64,000 nucleotides of DNA, taken from Alisma plantago-aquatica (lineage: Eukaryota > Streptophyta > Magnoliopsida > Alismatales > Alismataceae). The notes under the pieces are model-generated. The model searched no databases and was not told where the DNA came from. It saw only the letters and a program-made list of their open reading frames with translations. The stretch lies in contig OY856413.1 of assembly GCA_963693085.1 (NCBI GenBank), forward strand, positions 545,321,379 through 545,385,378, written 5' to 3'. This document shows positions 50,014-62,469 of the stretch, one piece after another. Position 1 is the stretch's first letter; every line of letters starts with the position of its first letter. The position numbers and the translations under genes were made by a program.

Positions 50014-50972
50014 GGGTGGGTAACGAAGCCCTAAGGTGTTCATCTATGAGAACTCAAGTCCTTTCCTAAAAGGAAACATATTTCCTTAGCTAAGAAGAAA
50101 CCTCTTCTCTCTTCATTATCTTCTAATATAAGTATATAATTTGGGTATTTAGAAATTCGAAAACCTTTTCTCGTATTCTCTTTATTCTTGTCATTTAATC
50201 CATTAGCCATGAAATTTATATTTCCTTATGTAGAAAATACTTTCTTTTTAGCAATGCCACCAAAAACATTAATAATGTATAACATTATCCTCTTATTTTG
50301 CATTATTGGTATTTTCTCTTTATTCCTTTTTATTGGGGCTCCCTGGACCCTAAAAAACTCTATGATTTCGAAATTCCTTCTTAAGAATACTCATTATCCT
50401 TCTAGATGCATCTATATCCATTATTTCTCATTATCTTGTTTATTTCTTATTAAAATATCTCTTTTTGAAGATTTCTCTTTATCTTTCTTTTTATTTTCCT
50501 CATTGGCATTCCATTTATGATTAAGAATCCTTTGGAAACGAAAATCCATCAAGGATAACTCAACTATACCTCTTTTCACTTATTTTCCACATTTTCTCAT
50601 TGTTTTCAATTTCTTTCTTAATAAAGAAATATTTAGTTGATCTTTTCTTTTCTTATTACTTTCTTTTTGCAACTTTGGACTCCTTGGAACCCAAGGAACC
50701 CAAGAAGCACGAAATCCACCTTTGGATTATATATTTATACCTTCTAGAGGTTTCTATATTTTTATTTTCTCCATTTCTTATTAATAATGGAGTTCCTTTT
50801 GTCTCTTCCTTGTTATTGGGCCCAATAGCCAATAAAGCCCACAAAACAATCATCAAGTCTATTGTAAATGAAATCCATTTTTTCAAAACAAATCATATCT
50901 TTATTTTTTAAATATCTTTAATATGAGAAATAACATTTCTCACCAAATGAACCCAAAAATAGTGTTGTAACA

Positions 50973-51510
50973 TCCTTCCCCTCTTATAAGAATTTTGCCC
51001 TCAAAATTCCATCAAGCAAACAAACATTTCAGGATAAGACTTTTCCATGTCCATCATTAGCCCCTATGTGGATTTTCCCTATCCATGGCACTTCCAAAGA
51101 ACCTTTATCATCACATATTACTTTCTCTGAGTTCTTTCACCTTGACATCTATAAATGTCCTCATAGGTGACTCAAGTCATTTCAGCCTCCCTTGGGGCTC
51201 ACTAGGTTCATTGCTCCGCACATGGTCAGGGTACCTCACATAGTGCTCTAAATTGGACACATGAAACTCATCACACATCACATTATCCTGAGGGGTAAGG
51301 GCACACTTAACCTTCTCCACCATGCCCAAAGAAACCATGCATCGGGAACTCAACTCTCTTAGCTATAACTTAGAGGGGTCAGATTTTCATGTCACATATT
51401 CCCCCACAGTGAATTGCATGTCAGTCTACCTTGCATTAGCTTACAACTCATGTCATCTCTGGGCTCCTTTCAGCCATTGTATGATCAAAGTGACATCATC
51501 TGCACACACT
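50973..51510 (-). pseudogene. G2 PPT and integrase C-terminal remnant, cut by AT1
   Basis: Begins with the same purine tract (minus TAAGAGGGGAAGGA) and follows 5226-5760 of G1 closely up to CATCTGCACACACT, where AT1 sequence takes over. It therefore carries the same decayed integrase C-terminus. The rest of G2, including its other LTR and PBS, is not in the window. Confidence 0.75.
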
Positions 51511-52345
51511 ACCCGATATGACAACAACCTGATGCGGGCGTGTCACGTGGGGATCCCTACCCACTACATCTCTCCACCAGATATGGTGCCTAGCTAATCA
51601 AGGTTCTCCACCCGATAAGGTCATTACACGATATGACTACCCCTCAGTGCAGCAGACCCCCAAGCGTCCACCCCGCCACAGCCGTACTTGACACACTCAT
51701 TGCCAGACATGTCATGGCCTGACACGCATGTCGGGCGACAGCTGTATCCTACCCCTCCTGAAGCCTTGAGAACGAAGCCACTGATGAATGACACATGGAT
51801 CAATAAAAGCCACAACTTCCATCAATTCACTGTCTATAAATAGCAGCTACAGGCCTACGATGGGATGGGCCAGATCCTATGAGAGCTAACTCCCAGATTT
51901 AATGAGCTAGTACATCGTGTACCCAAGAGCATGTCAGACGATACTAGGTGAGGACGCCCCAATCCCAAGAGGGATGGGAGGAGTTCACTTAGAAACCATT
52001 CTGATAGTAGTAAGCAACATGATACGATCCTTGAGGACACTTCAACAATGTCAGGTTCCTATCTAGGCTTCAACCCAAGACGACTCTCCCTCCTACACTC
52101 GACACAATGAACCTGAGAGCCTTAAGATAATGTTAATCGATATGTATCCTTACCTGACACTGTACCCAACCCGATACGGTCAATAGTCATCACGACAGTA
52201 GCATGACACGACCAACAGACTAACATGACCATATTGGGCGGGGGTCCTATCCCGATATGACCCTTACCCATCATGATCCATGACCCGACACGGTCACAGA
52301 CCTGATACAGACATATCCCGATAGGGCCCTTACCCGGTATTGGGT
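51511..52345. repeat. Dispersed CCCGATAYGRYC word in the AT1 LTR
   Basis: Variants include CCCGATATGAC (51512), CCCGATAAGGTC (about 51611), CACGATATGAC (about 51627), CCCGATACGGTC (about 52171), CCCGATATGACC (about 52252), CCCGACACGGTC (about 52291) and CCCGATAGGGCCC (about 52318). They lie on both sides of the TATA box. Confidence 0.6.
51835..51842 (+). promoter_or_regulatory. TATA box of the AT1 LTR
   Basis: TATAAATA followed by GCAGC, about 320 bases from the left edge of the LTR. Confidence 0.6.
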
Positions 52346-53217
52346 TAGCATTATCTTAGGTGTCTGCTGCTATGTACTTTGTTCTCCAAAATCAAGGAGA
52401 CATATACTTATCTTCCCTTTACAACATTTATTTCCTTTTTATTACAACATTGTAACTAAAACTTCATCTCTCTTTATAATTATCGTAATCTGTGGAGTTA
52501 ATCTCATATCGTTCTATGTATGGCTTTATTTTGTTACATGATTTCATCCTGGCATCTGAGTTCTAGTTTCTTCTTTTTGCTTCACGCTTTTCACTAGGTA
52601 TCAAATTATGTTTCTTATTTTGACTCCTTTGAGAAAAGGACGTTGCAAACTTCTAGAGCTTGGTCTGATTCAGGTGTACAAGATTACCCGGAACCAAAGT
52701 TTCACCCGGTTCCTTCTTCTATGCGAGCACATGCCTAGTACCTTTGAGAGAAGGAACCTAGTACATAGCTCGTTGGCATTTTCTTTGAGAGAAGAACAAG
52801 CTGGATGTAGGTCGTCGCTGCTTGTTTTGATTAAGATTTCTTTCTTCATGATATGCCCTAAAAATAGTTTCATCTCCTCAGTTTCCTATATTCAAAACTA
52901 TCATAAAAACTGATAAAACCCAAAATACCCAAAGCCTTAATCTTTCTGGTAACTCCCTTTGGATATTGGTTTTAATTTAATTCTTTGTGATTCTCTTGCT
53001 ACAGCAAACCCTTATCCCTCAACTTTTTTACGTGCTTAGACAAGTGAAACTTGGGTTTCAAAGCACTATTCTCCAAGTCCCTATATTCGACCCCAAACTA
53101 CTTTGACCATGTGCTAGTTGTAGGAGTCTTAAACATTCAGGTATTATAAATTACTAAAGTCTGATGACCTAGGCATGTCTCCATTTTTGGACCCATGTTT
53201 AAGGATTATCAACTTTT

Positions 53218-53235
53218 TGGCACCATTGCCGGGGA
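53218..53235 (+). other. AT1 primer binding site (tRNA-Asp type)
   Basis: TGGCACCATTGCCGGGGA. It differs by two transitions from the TGGCGCCGTTGCCGGGGA used by Athila-type elements, which pairs with plant tRNA-Asp. Confidence 0.8.
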
Positions 53236-53436
53236 CTCGACAATGAATAGTGTTCTATAGACTCGAGTTTTACTTGCACTTTGCCAAAAACCTTGCACAT
53301 ATGCATATAATATTGCAGATACTTATTGTACATGACTTATACAACACACTCACATCTTTACAACTTTTCTTTTCAGGTACTTCTTCTTCTATCCAAACCC
53401 TCCTGTGTTTGACAAGCAACGGCTGAGGAACACCCA

Positions 53437-54110
53437 AAGCTCGATCTCTTTGTTCTTTTGTCCAAGTCAGGGAAAATGAAGAAAGGAACCTAGTGGTGGA
53501 CCAACCACTCAATGTTGCTAACTTTGAGCTAAATCCTGCCTTTCTCCAGTTGTTGCAACACAATCGGTTTAGAGGGAATACTAGTGAGGAGAACCCTTAT
53601 AACCATCAGACGACGTTCAAGAGGACCTGTAAGACCTTCAAGATCAATCAGGTCCTGATATCCTACATCTACACCCAGTGCTTTCCTTTCTCCTTGAGGG
53701 AAAAAGCTCTAGAATGGTACACAAGTCTCCAAGATGGGAGTCTCCCCTACTGGGAAGATCTAGTTAATGGTTTTATTGCTAAGTTATTCCCTATTAAGAG
53801 AACAATAAAATGCCAAAACAAGATAACCATATTCTCACAGAAAGTTTTAGAGAACCTACATGAAACCTTGGAGAGGTTCCAAGGCTATCAGAGGGAGTGC
53901 CCGCACTAAGGATTTTCTGAGCCCAAGCTGATCACCACCTTCTATAATGAGCTTTGTGTTGGAGAAAGGAAATCCTTGAATGTTGCAATAGGTAGTGATT
54001 TCTTGGGGATCAATGCCCAAAGAGCCAGGGAGATTATAGACAATATGGCCACAAATTAGAAGGACAGTGAATACGATAGAGTCAATCAGTCACTCCAATC
54101 CTAGAGAATC
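53437..54110 (+). pseudogene. AT1 gag (Athila-type capsid region)
   Basis: One frame holds, in order, ANFELNPAFLQLLQ, CFPFSLREKALEWYTSL, WEDLVNGFIAKLFPIKRT, LHETLERFQGYQRECPH and FYNELCVGERKSLNVA. The frame ends with a NMATN stretch. This is the retrotransposon gag domain in its Athila form (FPFSL...A..W, F...FFP, E.WERF.....CPHHG). The main open run is 138 codons with few stops. It binds element RNA and forms virus-like particles in intact relatives. Start codon not identifiable. Confidence 0.82.
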
Positions 54111-55190
54111 AAAGGTGATGGAAGCACTATCAGCTAAGTTGGATAAGATAGTGACTGACATTAAAGCCTTGAAGGACCAGAGCTATAAAGGCAACATATA
54201 AAAACAAGTGATTAGGAGCTATGTTACATGTGGAGAGATAGACCATCTTTCTGACTTCTTCCCACATACAGTTGCGTAGAGTGAGCCTAATGACAAAAGT
54301 ACAGAGAACGTGAGTTATGTTTAGAACTGACGCCCTGATCATCCCAGATTTTCTTATGGAAACACCAGTGCAACTAAGAACTCTCACCAGCTCATACGTG
54401 GAACCTCTTCTGGAGGACATCAAAATCATCAACACCCAATAGGTTTCCAACAACAAATAAGCTATCTGAATGCCCAACAAGGTCAGGAACATCGACCATC
54501 AATGATGACCGAGTTGATGTCCTTTTCCAAGAAACAAAATGATCTAAATGAGAAGTTGCATAAAAGTTCTGTAGACAACATGGCATTGCTCAAGTTAATC
54601 CAACAATAGATGGGAGGTTTTTTGACTCAGATTGTGGAGCTCCAGAAGCACAACAAGCAGATAGATCAACAGCTGGCAAGCCTAGCCTAGAGTATTAACC
54701 ATCAAGTAGGGCGATTCCCATCCAACACTGAGGAGAACCCACAAGGGAATGAAACCACGAAGATGGCCATCCTGAGGTCAGGAACAGTAATACACCCAAC
54801 CCACGAGAAGAAAGCTACATAAGTACCCACACCAAGAATAAAAAAAAGTACCTTCGAAGAAGAAGAAAGAAATAGAAAGAGGTGATGATGATGCAACTTC
54901 TGAGGAGTGTCTGGATAGGTATGCATCCTGCATACCTTTCCTGCATAAGATAGTGAAGGCCCAATTGGAGAAAAGGTATGAGTATTTTCTGGTTGTCGTA
55001 AAGTCGTTGCACCTCAACATCCGTTTCGTGGATGCCATCGAGGAGATGCCCACCTATGCAAAGTTTCACAAAGATTTGATTTCAAGTAAGAAAAGAGGAG
55101 AAGATGTTGAAACCGTGAAGCTAGCAAAAATGTCTAGTTCCTTTATAAGAAGAAAGATCTCGAAGCCTTTATCTTTCCTTTCCAAGTCGG
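54111..55190 (+). pseudogene. AT1 gag C-terminal linker with degenerate zinc knuckle
   Basis: VTCGEIDHLSDFFP at about 54229-54270 stands where Athila gag has a CxxCGG.H....CP knuckle; the last Cys is now Phe. A Gln- and Asn-rich linker follows (about 54400-54720), then lysine- and glutamate-rich sequence. Several frameshifts. Confidence 0.6.
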
Positions 55191-55194
55191 TGAC

Positions 55195-55560
55195 AACATG
55201 ACCCACAAAGGTCTGGAAGATCTAGGGGCGAGTATTAGCTTGATGCCCTTGTTCCTTGTGAAGAAGTTGTGTACTGATATAATAAGTACTAATATGAGAA
55301 TCCAGCAAGTAGACCACACCTTCAACAGACCTGTTGGAGTAGTGGAAGATGTGGCCATTAGGGTTGGGGGGTTCTTTATACCCTGTGACATCAACCTGAT
55401 CGATACCTTCAAGGATCCTAGCTGCCCAATGATTTTTGGGTGACCCTTCCTTGCTACCTGTAGACCACTCATTGACATAGAGGTAGGAATGATAATGATC
55501 AGAGTTGGACGAGAGCACATTTACTTCAACATCTGTGATTGCATGAATGCCCTCTCATTA
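55195..55560 (+). pseudogene. AT1 aspartic protease
   Basis: GLEDLGASISLMPLFLVKKL (55210-55270) carries the D-x-G-A-S active site in the variant form usual for Athila (DLGAS). GVVEDVAIRVGGFFIPCDI and PMIFG.PFLATCRPLIDIE follow, with one stop at 55441. Fold order agrees with the retropepsin of this clade. Confidence 0.8.
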
Positions 55561-56063
55561 TTTGAGTCTTCCTACTTTGTCAAAAGTTATCAACAACTCT
55601 GGGATGAGGTAAAGGAAGAGAAGGCTATGGTGGACCCGCTGATGTGGGCCCTAGTTGGCAACACACATGTGGTCAAAGACCCAGAGGGGAAAGAGCTCTT
55701 GGCATTTCTATATGTTGATGGAATGTCTGAAGTAGATGACCTTGTTGAGATAGTGATGTATTCTTCATGAGGAAAGAACCAAAAGAGAAGACCCCGCCTG
55801 AATTAAAAGTTTTTCCAGAAGGTCTGGAGTATTGATTCCTGGATGAGGAAAGAATGAATCCAGTCATTATCAACTCAGAGCTGACCAACATTCAGAAGGA
55901 ACATTTTTTGGTGGAGCTCAATATATGAAGAAAAACCTTAGGTTACTGAATCAGAGACCTAAGGGGCATCATCCCTTCTGTGTGTATGCATAGACTCCAT
56001 CTGTAGAAAAATTCCAAACCCTACGCCTAGCCACAACAGAAACTGAATGAGATGTTGTGAGAG

Positions 56064-57390
56064 GTGGTCAGCAAGGAAGTTGTGAAGCTCTGTGATGCAA
56101 GAATCATATACAACATTAGTGACAGTATGTGGGTAAGTCCCATTCAGGTAGTCCCTAAGAAGGTAGGTATAATGATGATCAAGGGTGATAAAGGAGTTGA
56201 AGTTGCAACTAAGACCGTCACCGGTTTGAGGATGTGTATATACTATAGAAAGTTAAATGTAGCCACCCACAAGGATCACTTCCCTCTCCCATTTATCGAC
56301 CAGATGCTTGAGCGCCTAGCCCATCACTCATACTTTTTCTGGTTGGATGGGTACTTAGGGTTCTATTAGATCCCCATTCATCCAGATGACTAGGAGAAGA
56401 TCACCTTCACCTGCATCTATGGGACTTTGGCTTTTAGAAGAATACCCTTTGGGCTCTGTAATGTGCCCATGATCTTTCAGCGGTGCATGAATGATATCTT
56501 CATAGATTTCCTAGAAGATAACATGGAAGTTTTCATGGATGACTTCAACGTCTATGGAATCTCTTTTCATGATTGTCTGAACAAACTGTCTTTGGTGATG
56601 AAGAGATGTGAAGAACAAAGTCTTACCCTTAACTAGGAAAAGTGCCATTTTATGGTATAGGAAGTTATTGTCCTAGGACATAAAGTATCCAATAAAGGCA
56701 TTGCAATTTATCAGTATAAGGTGGTAGCAATAGTAAAGCTCCCTCCACCGACATCTGTGATGACAGTCAGAAGCTTCTCAGGACATGTCGGCTACTACAG
56801 AAGGTTTATCAAGGACTTCTCAAAGATTATGAAGCCATTGTCAAACATGTTGATCAAGGATGTGAAGTTTGATTTCATTGATAAATGTCTCACGACATTC
56901 TCTTCCTTGAAAGTTGCTCTAGCCTTAGCACCCGTTATCCAGTCACCCACCTGGAACCTTCCCTTCGAGCTAATGTGTGACGCTAGTGATTTTTCCATAG
57001 GCACAGTCCTTGGGAAAAAGAAGGATAAAAAACATCATGTGATCTTCTATGCCAGTAAAATGTTAGATGAAGCACAAGTGAACTACACCACAATTGAGAA
57101 AGAAATGCTAGCCATTGTCTATACATTTGACAAGTTTTGATCTTATCTTGTGGTGTCTAAGGTGATTGTACACATGGGCCACGGAGCCATCAAGTATATG
57201 ATGCAAAAGAAGGACACTAAGCCTAGGCTGCTGTGTTGGGCATTGCTACTACAGGAGTTTGATCACGAGATAATCAACAAGAAGGGTTCCAAGAACATGG
57301 TCGCCGACCACCTATCAAGGATTAGAGTGGAGGACAACCACACATTGCTGATCAATGAAAGCTATGTTGATGAGGCAATCTATGCTGCCT
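56064..57390 (+). pseudogene. AT1 reverse transcriptase and RNase H
   Basis: RT: VSPIQVVPKK, RMCIYYRKLN, DHFPLPFIDQMLERLA, PFGLCNVPMIFQRCM and the palm box VFMDDFNVYG (56529-56558), with the Athila-typical MDD. GHVGYYRRFIKDFSK follows (near 56790). RNase H: LMCDASDFSIGTVLG (near 56970, with Asp in place), TIEKEMLAIVYTFDKF, and a DHLSRI end near 57310. Stops at 56367, 56391 and 56634 and some local changes are the only breaks, so it is less decayed than D1. Confidence 0.88.
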
Positions 57391-58680
57391 AGATGTCCAA
57401 CCCTGAAGGGCCATGGTATGTTGATATCTGTAACTATCTCGCCTGCAAATAACTACCCCCAGAAATATCTTATAATCAGAAGATGAAATTCTTCTCTGAT
57501 TTGAAGCACTAATACTGGGATGACCCTCTGTTGTTCAGGCATTGCACATATAGCCTTTGTAGGATATGTTTACCCGAAGAAGAATCCCCAAACATCTTCT
57601 TATATGAGTGTCACTCCTCTCCCTATGGATGACACTTGGGAGCTGAAATAACCAAAAATAAGGTTCTCCAGTCCGTTTTCTATTAGCCCACCCTTTTCAA
57701 GGATGCTCATGCCTTTGTCAAAGCCTGTAGTGAGTTCTAGAGAACCGAGAACATTTCCTGTAGAAATGAGATGCCCATGTCTAAATGGATTGAAGTGGAG
57801 ATCTTCGATGTATGGTGGATCAACTACATGGTACCTTTCCCTTCATCATACGATTTCAAGTACATTCTTAGTGCGGTGGATTAAGTCTCTAAGTGGGTAC
57901 AAGCCATACCTGCTATCACCTATTATGCCAAGTCTATCATAAAGCTCTTTACTAAGATCATCTTCCCAAGGTTTGGAGTCCCTCGAACGGTTATCAGTGA
58001 TGGTGGATCTCACTTTGTTGAAAGGTAGTTTGAGTCACTTCTATGAAAGTATGGGGTTTGACATAAGGTTACTACCCCGTATCATCCCCAGACATATGGC
58101 CAAGTTAAAGTTTTGAATAGGAAAATCAAACAGATCATGGAGAAGACAGTAAAAAAATCTCAGAAGCACTGGTCCACCAAGTTGGATGATGCTCTCTGGG
58201 CATACAGAACAACTTATAAGATGCTTCTTGGCACCAAGTCGTATCAGTTGATTTATGGAAAAGCATGTCATCTGCCTTTTGAGTTAGAGCAGAAGGCATT
58301 CTAGGCCATTAAACGTCTCAATATGGATCCTTCCTTAGCCAACAAAAAGAGGTTCCTCCAGCTACAAGAACTTGAAGAACTTAGGCTTCATGCCTATGTG
58401 AATGCAAGATTCTTCAAGCAGAGGACAAAAGTTTGGCATGACTCTCATTTGAGAAAGTAGGATGTCCAATAAGGTAACAAAGTTTTTCTCTTTAAATCTT
58501 CCATTCAATGTTTTCCAAGAAAACTACAGACTCGCTGGTCAGGACCGTTTGTGGTAGCCAAGATGTACCCGTTAGGAATGATGGAGTTGTATGACAAGGA
58601 TGATCCTACAAAGGTCTTTCCAGTCAATAGACATCGAGTGAATAGGTTCTATGAAGATGAAGCTTTCACAAGGTGATCTG
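57391..58680 (+). pseudogene. AT1 integrase
   Basis: The HHCC part is degenerate (ECHSSPYG followed by H). The catalytic core shows SAVD.VSKWVQA (near 57890), VISDGGSHF (near 58000), and TTPYHPQTYGQVKV followed by KWSTKLDDALWAYRTTYK-like sequence (58170-58220). Two Asp of the DDE triad are visible. The C-terminus has RWSGPFVV and VNRHRVNRFY near 58530-58650. Roughly a dozen stops. Confidence 0.82.
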
Positions 58681-60065
58681 AGTTGCCTCTGGATGATGTC
58701 GAAACCACACCTGCTGAAGGAACCTAGCAAGAATTGAAGACATCGAGCTAATGATAGAAACCATAATGCTCCTTAGGAAGCATCCCAAGTTTTACTTTCT
58801 TAGGATAGGATTTTTTTTCCTTTTCCTTCAAAGAAAATTGTGAACACTTTCATCGGAATATGGCCCAAGCCTGTGCATGCCCTCCACACACTGACTCTTG
58901 CATTTTCTGGGCCACCGACTTAGTTTCATCGCCTTGATGTGTAATATTGGATGAGGCTTAGGCTTACACCTAGGCCAGTGATGTTTTACATATCGAGCAT
59001 CTTTTACTTTAGTTTTTAGTTTCACTAAAGTTTTTATGTATTTTTGAGCAATGCATGGTGCACAGACATGTTAATCATGTTTGTCACTCATGCTAGGCAT
59101 ATCAGTTTACCATGATGGGCAAACATATCAGGCAACAGTGTGTCAGTTGGTTTGCATATCACTTTGTCAGTTGAGTGCTCGCGACACACCGATACATCAC
59201 GCGAACCTATGGCACGCAGAAGGCGTGTCAAGTAAATGCATGTTGAGGGATGCACCACCTCCCTCTAAGATTCATGACACGACGTGATTAGACATGATTT
59301 ACCTTGCTTTGGATGATAAATTACGTGCATTCATGACATGTACCCTTGTTTTTACCTTTGAACCCCTCTCGTAGACTGCTATATATATCCGTAAGAGATT
59401 AATCATGTCGGGTTACCAAAGTTACCAAGCTTCTGCTCCCATATTGCGCAATCTCTTATCACCCAAAGCCATCTTTGCCCCCGTACCGGTTTTCCTACAT
59501 CCCAACCCCGTGTCATGTTCAGCACATCTCCACCGGACAAGGTAATAACCCGTGCCACGCAACTCTATGGCGCTAACATATCGCCCATACATATCACATG
59601 CCTATAATGCTTAGATTGTATTGCGCATCACATATCATGTTCCTGCCCATATCAGGCAAGGCTTAAATGCATATCGGTTTTCCTTATCACGATGAGTAAC
59701 TTTGGGGGAGCTTGGAGAAACTCCCCAAGTGTTGCAAAATGCATGTATCACATAGCCGTATTGCGCTCTTTAGCTACAAACTTCACAAGTACATTGTTTT
59801 CCCTTTCACCCGATATTGGTTTATAATAGGAATCAATTAAGGAACGTGTTGGCTTTCTCAGTATCGTGCATTTTCATGTCACGCACTAAGATTCATAAAG
59901 ATTTGCTTCTTTTTCCAACATGATACCGGTTTTTGCAGGTATCGCCCAAACCATATCGGGTGACACCATAAACTCTCAAATATAACGACCCTGAGTATCA
60001 AACAGACAAAATTTTGCCAAATAAGCTTTTTTGATTTAATTTCTTTATCTTTTCTCTTCAAAAAA
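58681..60065. other. AT1 spacer between pol and the 3' reading region
   Basis: No coding frame. Words such as CATATCAGGCA and CATATCGGGTGAC recur at 59090-59960, recalling the CCCGATATG words of the LTR. It ends 100 bases before the ATG at 60066. Athila elements normally have a similar gap before their extra ORF. Confidence 0.45.
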
Positions 60066-61080
60066 TGGCATGCACCAAGGAGACTATCGTCCAAGGCGAT
60101 GAGCAGGGCCGTAGGATCAACCCCGAGGTCGCAGTTGTGGCCACCGCAGGGTAGTAACACCCTAACCCATCAACAGTTGGGCCTTTTGAGGTCAAGAAGC
60201 AGCCCCAAGTTGAAGCAACCACATCCTCAGCCACAAAGACAAAACCTGAAGTTCTAGCCCACTCCCCAGGGGACTTTGTGCCAAGGGAGGCAGACCACCA
60301 AAAGCACCACACTAAGCTGGATGTAAAGGTCTTCCGCCCAATCAGATTTTGCAATCACGCTTCTTTTCGGTAGATAGACATCTTTGACATGTTAGAAAAC
60401 ATCCTTGAAGCCACTGGTTTCTTTAAGTTATACTTCAACCTCTCCAACTCATACATAGAGCTAAAAAAGGAGTTCATCTCCTCTGTCTGCCAAGTTCCAA
60501 ATACCCCAGAAGAAAGTAAGAGGTATAGCAAAGCGGACAAGATACAAGAGCGCCTGTACAACACAAAGCATGAAATCATAGAGAGGTTGCTCAATGAGAT
60601 CTTCTCCACCAGTGCAGTTGAGCAAGATATGCTAAACAATGGTGCTCACATCAGTGACAGGGACAACTTCGACCCAACCAAGCTATGGAAAAACTGACGG
60701 GCGAGTCCTCTTTCAAACCAGGAAGCAAGGTGGCTGCAGTACACTCCTACTTCTGATGGATTATTAATAAAATTGTGGCCAGCCTGCTCTTCAGCAAATA
60801 TTAGATGAGAAACCTAAACACTGAAGAGTTGCACCTCATCTGGTACATTATGGCTGGAAAGCAGATCAACTTGTGGAGCTTCCTGCTCAACCGTCTCACC
60901 CAATCAAGGATGCCACCAAGGAGTACAACATGGAAGAAATTGTCAACCTGATCGCAGTCGGGCTCAAGTACCCAAGAGAGTTGCTCATCCTATCACTATT
61001 TAGGGGCAATGATAAAATAGATATCAAATTCCTCACTCAGGTGAACAACATCAAGAAGTAGGGCCACCACCTTTTCTATA
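60066..61080 (+). pseudogene. AT1 3' reading region: plant-transposon-type domain
   Basis: An ATG at 60066 follows AT-rich leader sequence. The frame runs with three stops to 60697, giving DMLENILEATGFFKLYFNLS and YIELKKEFISSV, then moves to a second frame. There LNTEELHLIWYIMAGKQINL (near 60810-60870) is followed by MEEIVNLIAVGLKYP in a third frame. The sequence LLY..M.G..I-like, preceded by an aromatic helix and followed by a second helical block, is the pattern of the putative plant transposon protein domain found in the extra ORF of Athila-like elements. Function unknown; an envelope-like role has been proposed for such ORFs but is not shown by this sequence. Confidence 0.5.
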
Positions 61081-62460
61081 GGTTTGCAAGAACCAACATC
61101 CCCCTACCCCTCCCAGGCTATGTTAACTATGATGCGGAAAAGCTAGTCTTCACGACGAAAGAGGTCGAAGCTCTAACTGTCAACGTAGCATACTCTACCA
61201 TAATAGCCATCCAAGAAAGGATGGCCACCACAGGGAGGCCTGCACCTTCAGAGCCTCATCGGGACAAGTTGTCGGTGGCCATTCTTGAAAACTCGCTGGT
61301 TACCGACGTCATCCAGCTAGCAGTTTCCACTTCAATGGCTTTTACCACCACCGCCGAGCCAGCCGCGACTACCATGACAACACCTGACACAACTATAGAA
61401 GAGGTTCTGACCATTGTAGAGGTTGTTGATACAACCGAGGCTGCCAAAACAGTTGTATCCTCAGAAGCGGTTATTGTGGCGCTACAAGCTTCAACCTTGT
61501 CGATAATGGCAGTGACTGCAACCACTCCCTCAGTGTGGTCGGATGCCTCTCGCAATAGCGATGCAGTCTTCATTGAGCTCCTGGGTACTTAGCTCAGGTC
61601 TGTTTAGAAGACCCCAACACCGCCAACCAAGACACCAACAGTCATCCTAGAGGATGAGGCGTAGAGTCAGGTGGTCGATCAGCACCCGCCTACTCTGCCA
61701 CCTTCTCTACAACCCAATCTTGAGGTGGAAGATGGTGTCACAAAGGTGCCAATGCCATGCCCAGAGGCCACACCCTCGCATACCATCCTGGTGGACTTAG
61801 CCCTGATGGATGATGCAAACTCAATGGGTTGCTCCACCAACGTAAGGAGTGACACAAAAACCTGAAGTCGGTCAGTGGTCCCCTCCTCTCTAGGACACGC
61901 CTTCGGCTTCAAGTTAGATAACTTACGGGAGGTAACACACAATCATAATGCTACTCTCTCCTCCCTGACTCACAAGTTGTAAGTCTTCCAACAATGACTG
62001 GGTGAATAGGAGTGTTAGTTGCTAAGCCTAGTTGGTCTCCTCGCCCAACTAGAAGCAATGAACCAGACGATGTAGGTTGCACTCCAACACCCAGACGCCA
62101 TCGAGCAGAGGCTCGAAGAAAAGGACGTCTGTCACCACTCAAGGTGATTATTAAGGTCACCATCACCGCTAGAATCCTCATCTTCACCATCCTCATCATC
62201 ACCCTCTTCCTCCAACTCATTGTCCTCCTCCGACGCCAGATGGGCCACAAACCCTTCAACAATGCCCGAGGAGGGGGTGACCAAGAAACCCACTGATGTG
62301 GCCCCAACAGAACAGGGGAGTGTTCGCGACGTCAACACAACCGCTCCTCCACAATTGCTAGAGTCGACTGAAGCAACAGAAGGAATGTCTGAAGGCCTAG
62401 TGGATGACTCCTCTAAGGGAGAAGGGGCGACTTATACAACTCTCTTATAGAGAAACCCTC
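61081..62460 (+). pseudogene. Thr/Ala-rich linker of the AT1 3' region
   Basis: A 123-codon frame (61221-61589) is dominated by Thr, Ala, Val and Ser (AEPAATTMTTPDTT, EVVDTTEAAKTVV). Further Pro/Glu-rich frames follow to 62450. Low-complexity sequence of this sort keeps frames open on both strands, so the antisense frame at 61573-61256 is not taken as real. Likely a flexible linker between the upstream domain and the C48-like part. Confidence 0.45.
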
Positions 62461-62469
62461 GAGAGTGAA

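Larger units (their letters stand above)
47549..50972 (-). repeat. G2 3' LTR (3424 bp), minus strand
   Basis: On plus it starts TGTAACAACCCCACC and ends GTGTTGTAACA, with the same internal order as G1 LTRs. TATATATAA at 50005-50013 is the promoter. The stretch around 49500-49970 is more GC-rich (short frames at 49569 and 49541 on opposite strands) and differs from G1. Confidence 0.85.
51511..53211 (+). repeat. AT1 5' LTR
   Basis: The left limit is set by loss of G2 homology. The right limit is ATTATCA six bases before the PBS. It contains TATAAATA (51835-51842) and many copies of a CCCGATATGAC-like word. Confidence 0.65.

Noticed and set aside
61256..61573. 105-codon minus-strand frame
   Set aside because: It is the shadow of the Thr/Ala-rich sense frame; low-complexity repeats keep both strands open.
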